From Corylus avellana (Eukaryota; Streptophyta; Magnoliopsida; Fagales; Betulaceae), in the NCBI RefSeq assembly GCF_901000735.1, contig NC_081546.1, positions 28,539,900-28,603,899 on the forward strand: a DNA stretch of 64,000 nt. Reading direction: 5' to 3'. The translations under genes and the position numbers were made by a program. Below the pieces are notes generated by a model. The model made no database searches. It had not been told where the DNA came from and saw nothing but the letters and a program-made list of their open reading frames with translations. Numbering within the stretch: the first letter of the stretch is position 1; every line of letters begins with the position of its first letter. Shown one piece after another: positions 63,626 through 64,000 of this stretch.

Positions 63626-63654
63626 CAAGTTGTGCTATTTGGAAATTTTCCTCA

Positions 63655-64000
63655 ATTGATTTGGGTTGTCTTGGGTTATGCCTAGATGAGTAGTCGATTT
63701 GTATGCTTGTTGGTAGATTGCCGGCAACATTCGAGTGCTGCTGTGTGGAAGATGATGCATTCATGCATTAGTGGTGTCTATAGAGGGAAGTGAATGATAG
63801 AAGTTTTGAGGATCGTGAGAGGACTTTGGAAGAGATTAAGTCTTTAATACAATGCATCCTTGGACAGCTGATTTTGTTTTTTCTTGGTGATTAGTTGTCA
63901 TGATTTTTTTGTTCTTTTTGAGCTAGGTAGCTTTTCTTGTATACTTCCTGTGTACCTAGGGGTGCTTTATACTTTTAATGATATCTCAATTACTTATAAA
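63655..64000 (+). mobile_element. L1-type LINE 3' remnant (end of ORF2, degenerate)
   Basis: Frame pieces typical of the C-terminus of plant L1 ORF2 are readable: HSSAAVWKMMHSCI (about 63728-63769), then after a one-base frame shift WCL-stop-REVNDRSFEDRERTLEE (about 63772-63831), where the stop replaces the usual Trp of the WC.WRERN motif. The 3'UTR-like stretch CTTGTATACTTCCTGTGTAC leads to ATTACTTATAAA at the window end. It is broken by stops and a frameshift and 5'-truncated. It lies in FIP1 intron 7. Confidence 0.8.

Overview
This is a nuclear window from a eudicot plant, probably a woody species. All protein genes have plant orthologues, GT-AG introns are common, intergenic DNA is AT-rich, and many small retroposon and MITE remnants are present. 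I could not fix the species. There is one assembly gap (176 N at 2393-2568). Exon joins were made by hand from splice sites, reading phase and knowledge of each family; every join listed keeps the frame.

Layout, left to right. 1-4.6 kb: no gene. 4.6-8.0 kb (-): LRL/bHLH66-type root-hair bHLH transcription factor, 7 exons, 486 aa. 10-14.4 kb: a palindromic MITE and a nested tandem duplication. 20.0-25.9 kb (-): non-phosphorylating NADP-dependent glyceraldehyde-3-phosphate dehydrogenase (GAPN, ALDH11A type), 9 exons, 496 aa, with a solo LTR in intron 6. 31.7-34.9 kb (-): ribosomal protein eS12. 37.7-40.0 kb (-): a p32/MAM33 mitochondrial glycoprotein-family gene. Just upstream of it lies a roughly 1 kb duplicate of the eS12 promoter, 5'UTR exon and part of its leader intron (about 40.17-41.19 kb). 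42.5-43.6 kb (+): RTF2. 44.96-45.03 kb (-): tRNA-Thr(AGU). 46.7-47.6 kb (+): CAF1 deadenylase. 50.6-55.1 kb (-): TRAPPC5/Trs31, 8 exons. 57.1 kb to beyond the right edge (+): FIP1[V]-like polyadenylation factor, first 7 coding exons.

These are mostly housekeeping genes: translation, vesicle traffic, 3'-end formation and mRNA decay. There is no operon-like logic. From memory, the order matches several Arabidopsis neighbourhoods: LRL1 next to ALDH11A3; LRL3-RTF2-TRAPPC5-FIPS5 in a row; and eS12 next to CAF1 with a mitochondrial glycoprotein gene nearby. The window therefore looks like an unfractionated ancestral block.

I found no convincing new enzymatic or defence system. The most notable signals are: (1) the duplicated eS12 promoter/leader placed to drive the p32 gene, with a candidate splice acceptor at the junction; (2) ultra-short retroposon insertions, only ACTTATC plus an A-tail (14-17 bp), flanked by 20-24 bp target-site duplications, with longer 3' fragments ending in the same tail nearby; (3) a 15-bp tandem repeat that doubles a splice donor in the FIP1 gene in frame; (4) a solo LTR with an exact 5-bp target duplication; (5) two SINE-like elements sharing a TCATCA(n) 3' end; (6) two members of one MITE family, plus a possible third.
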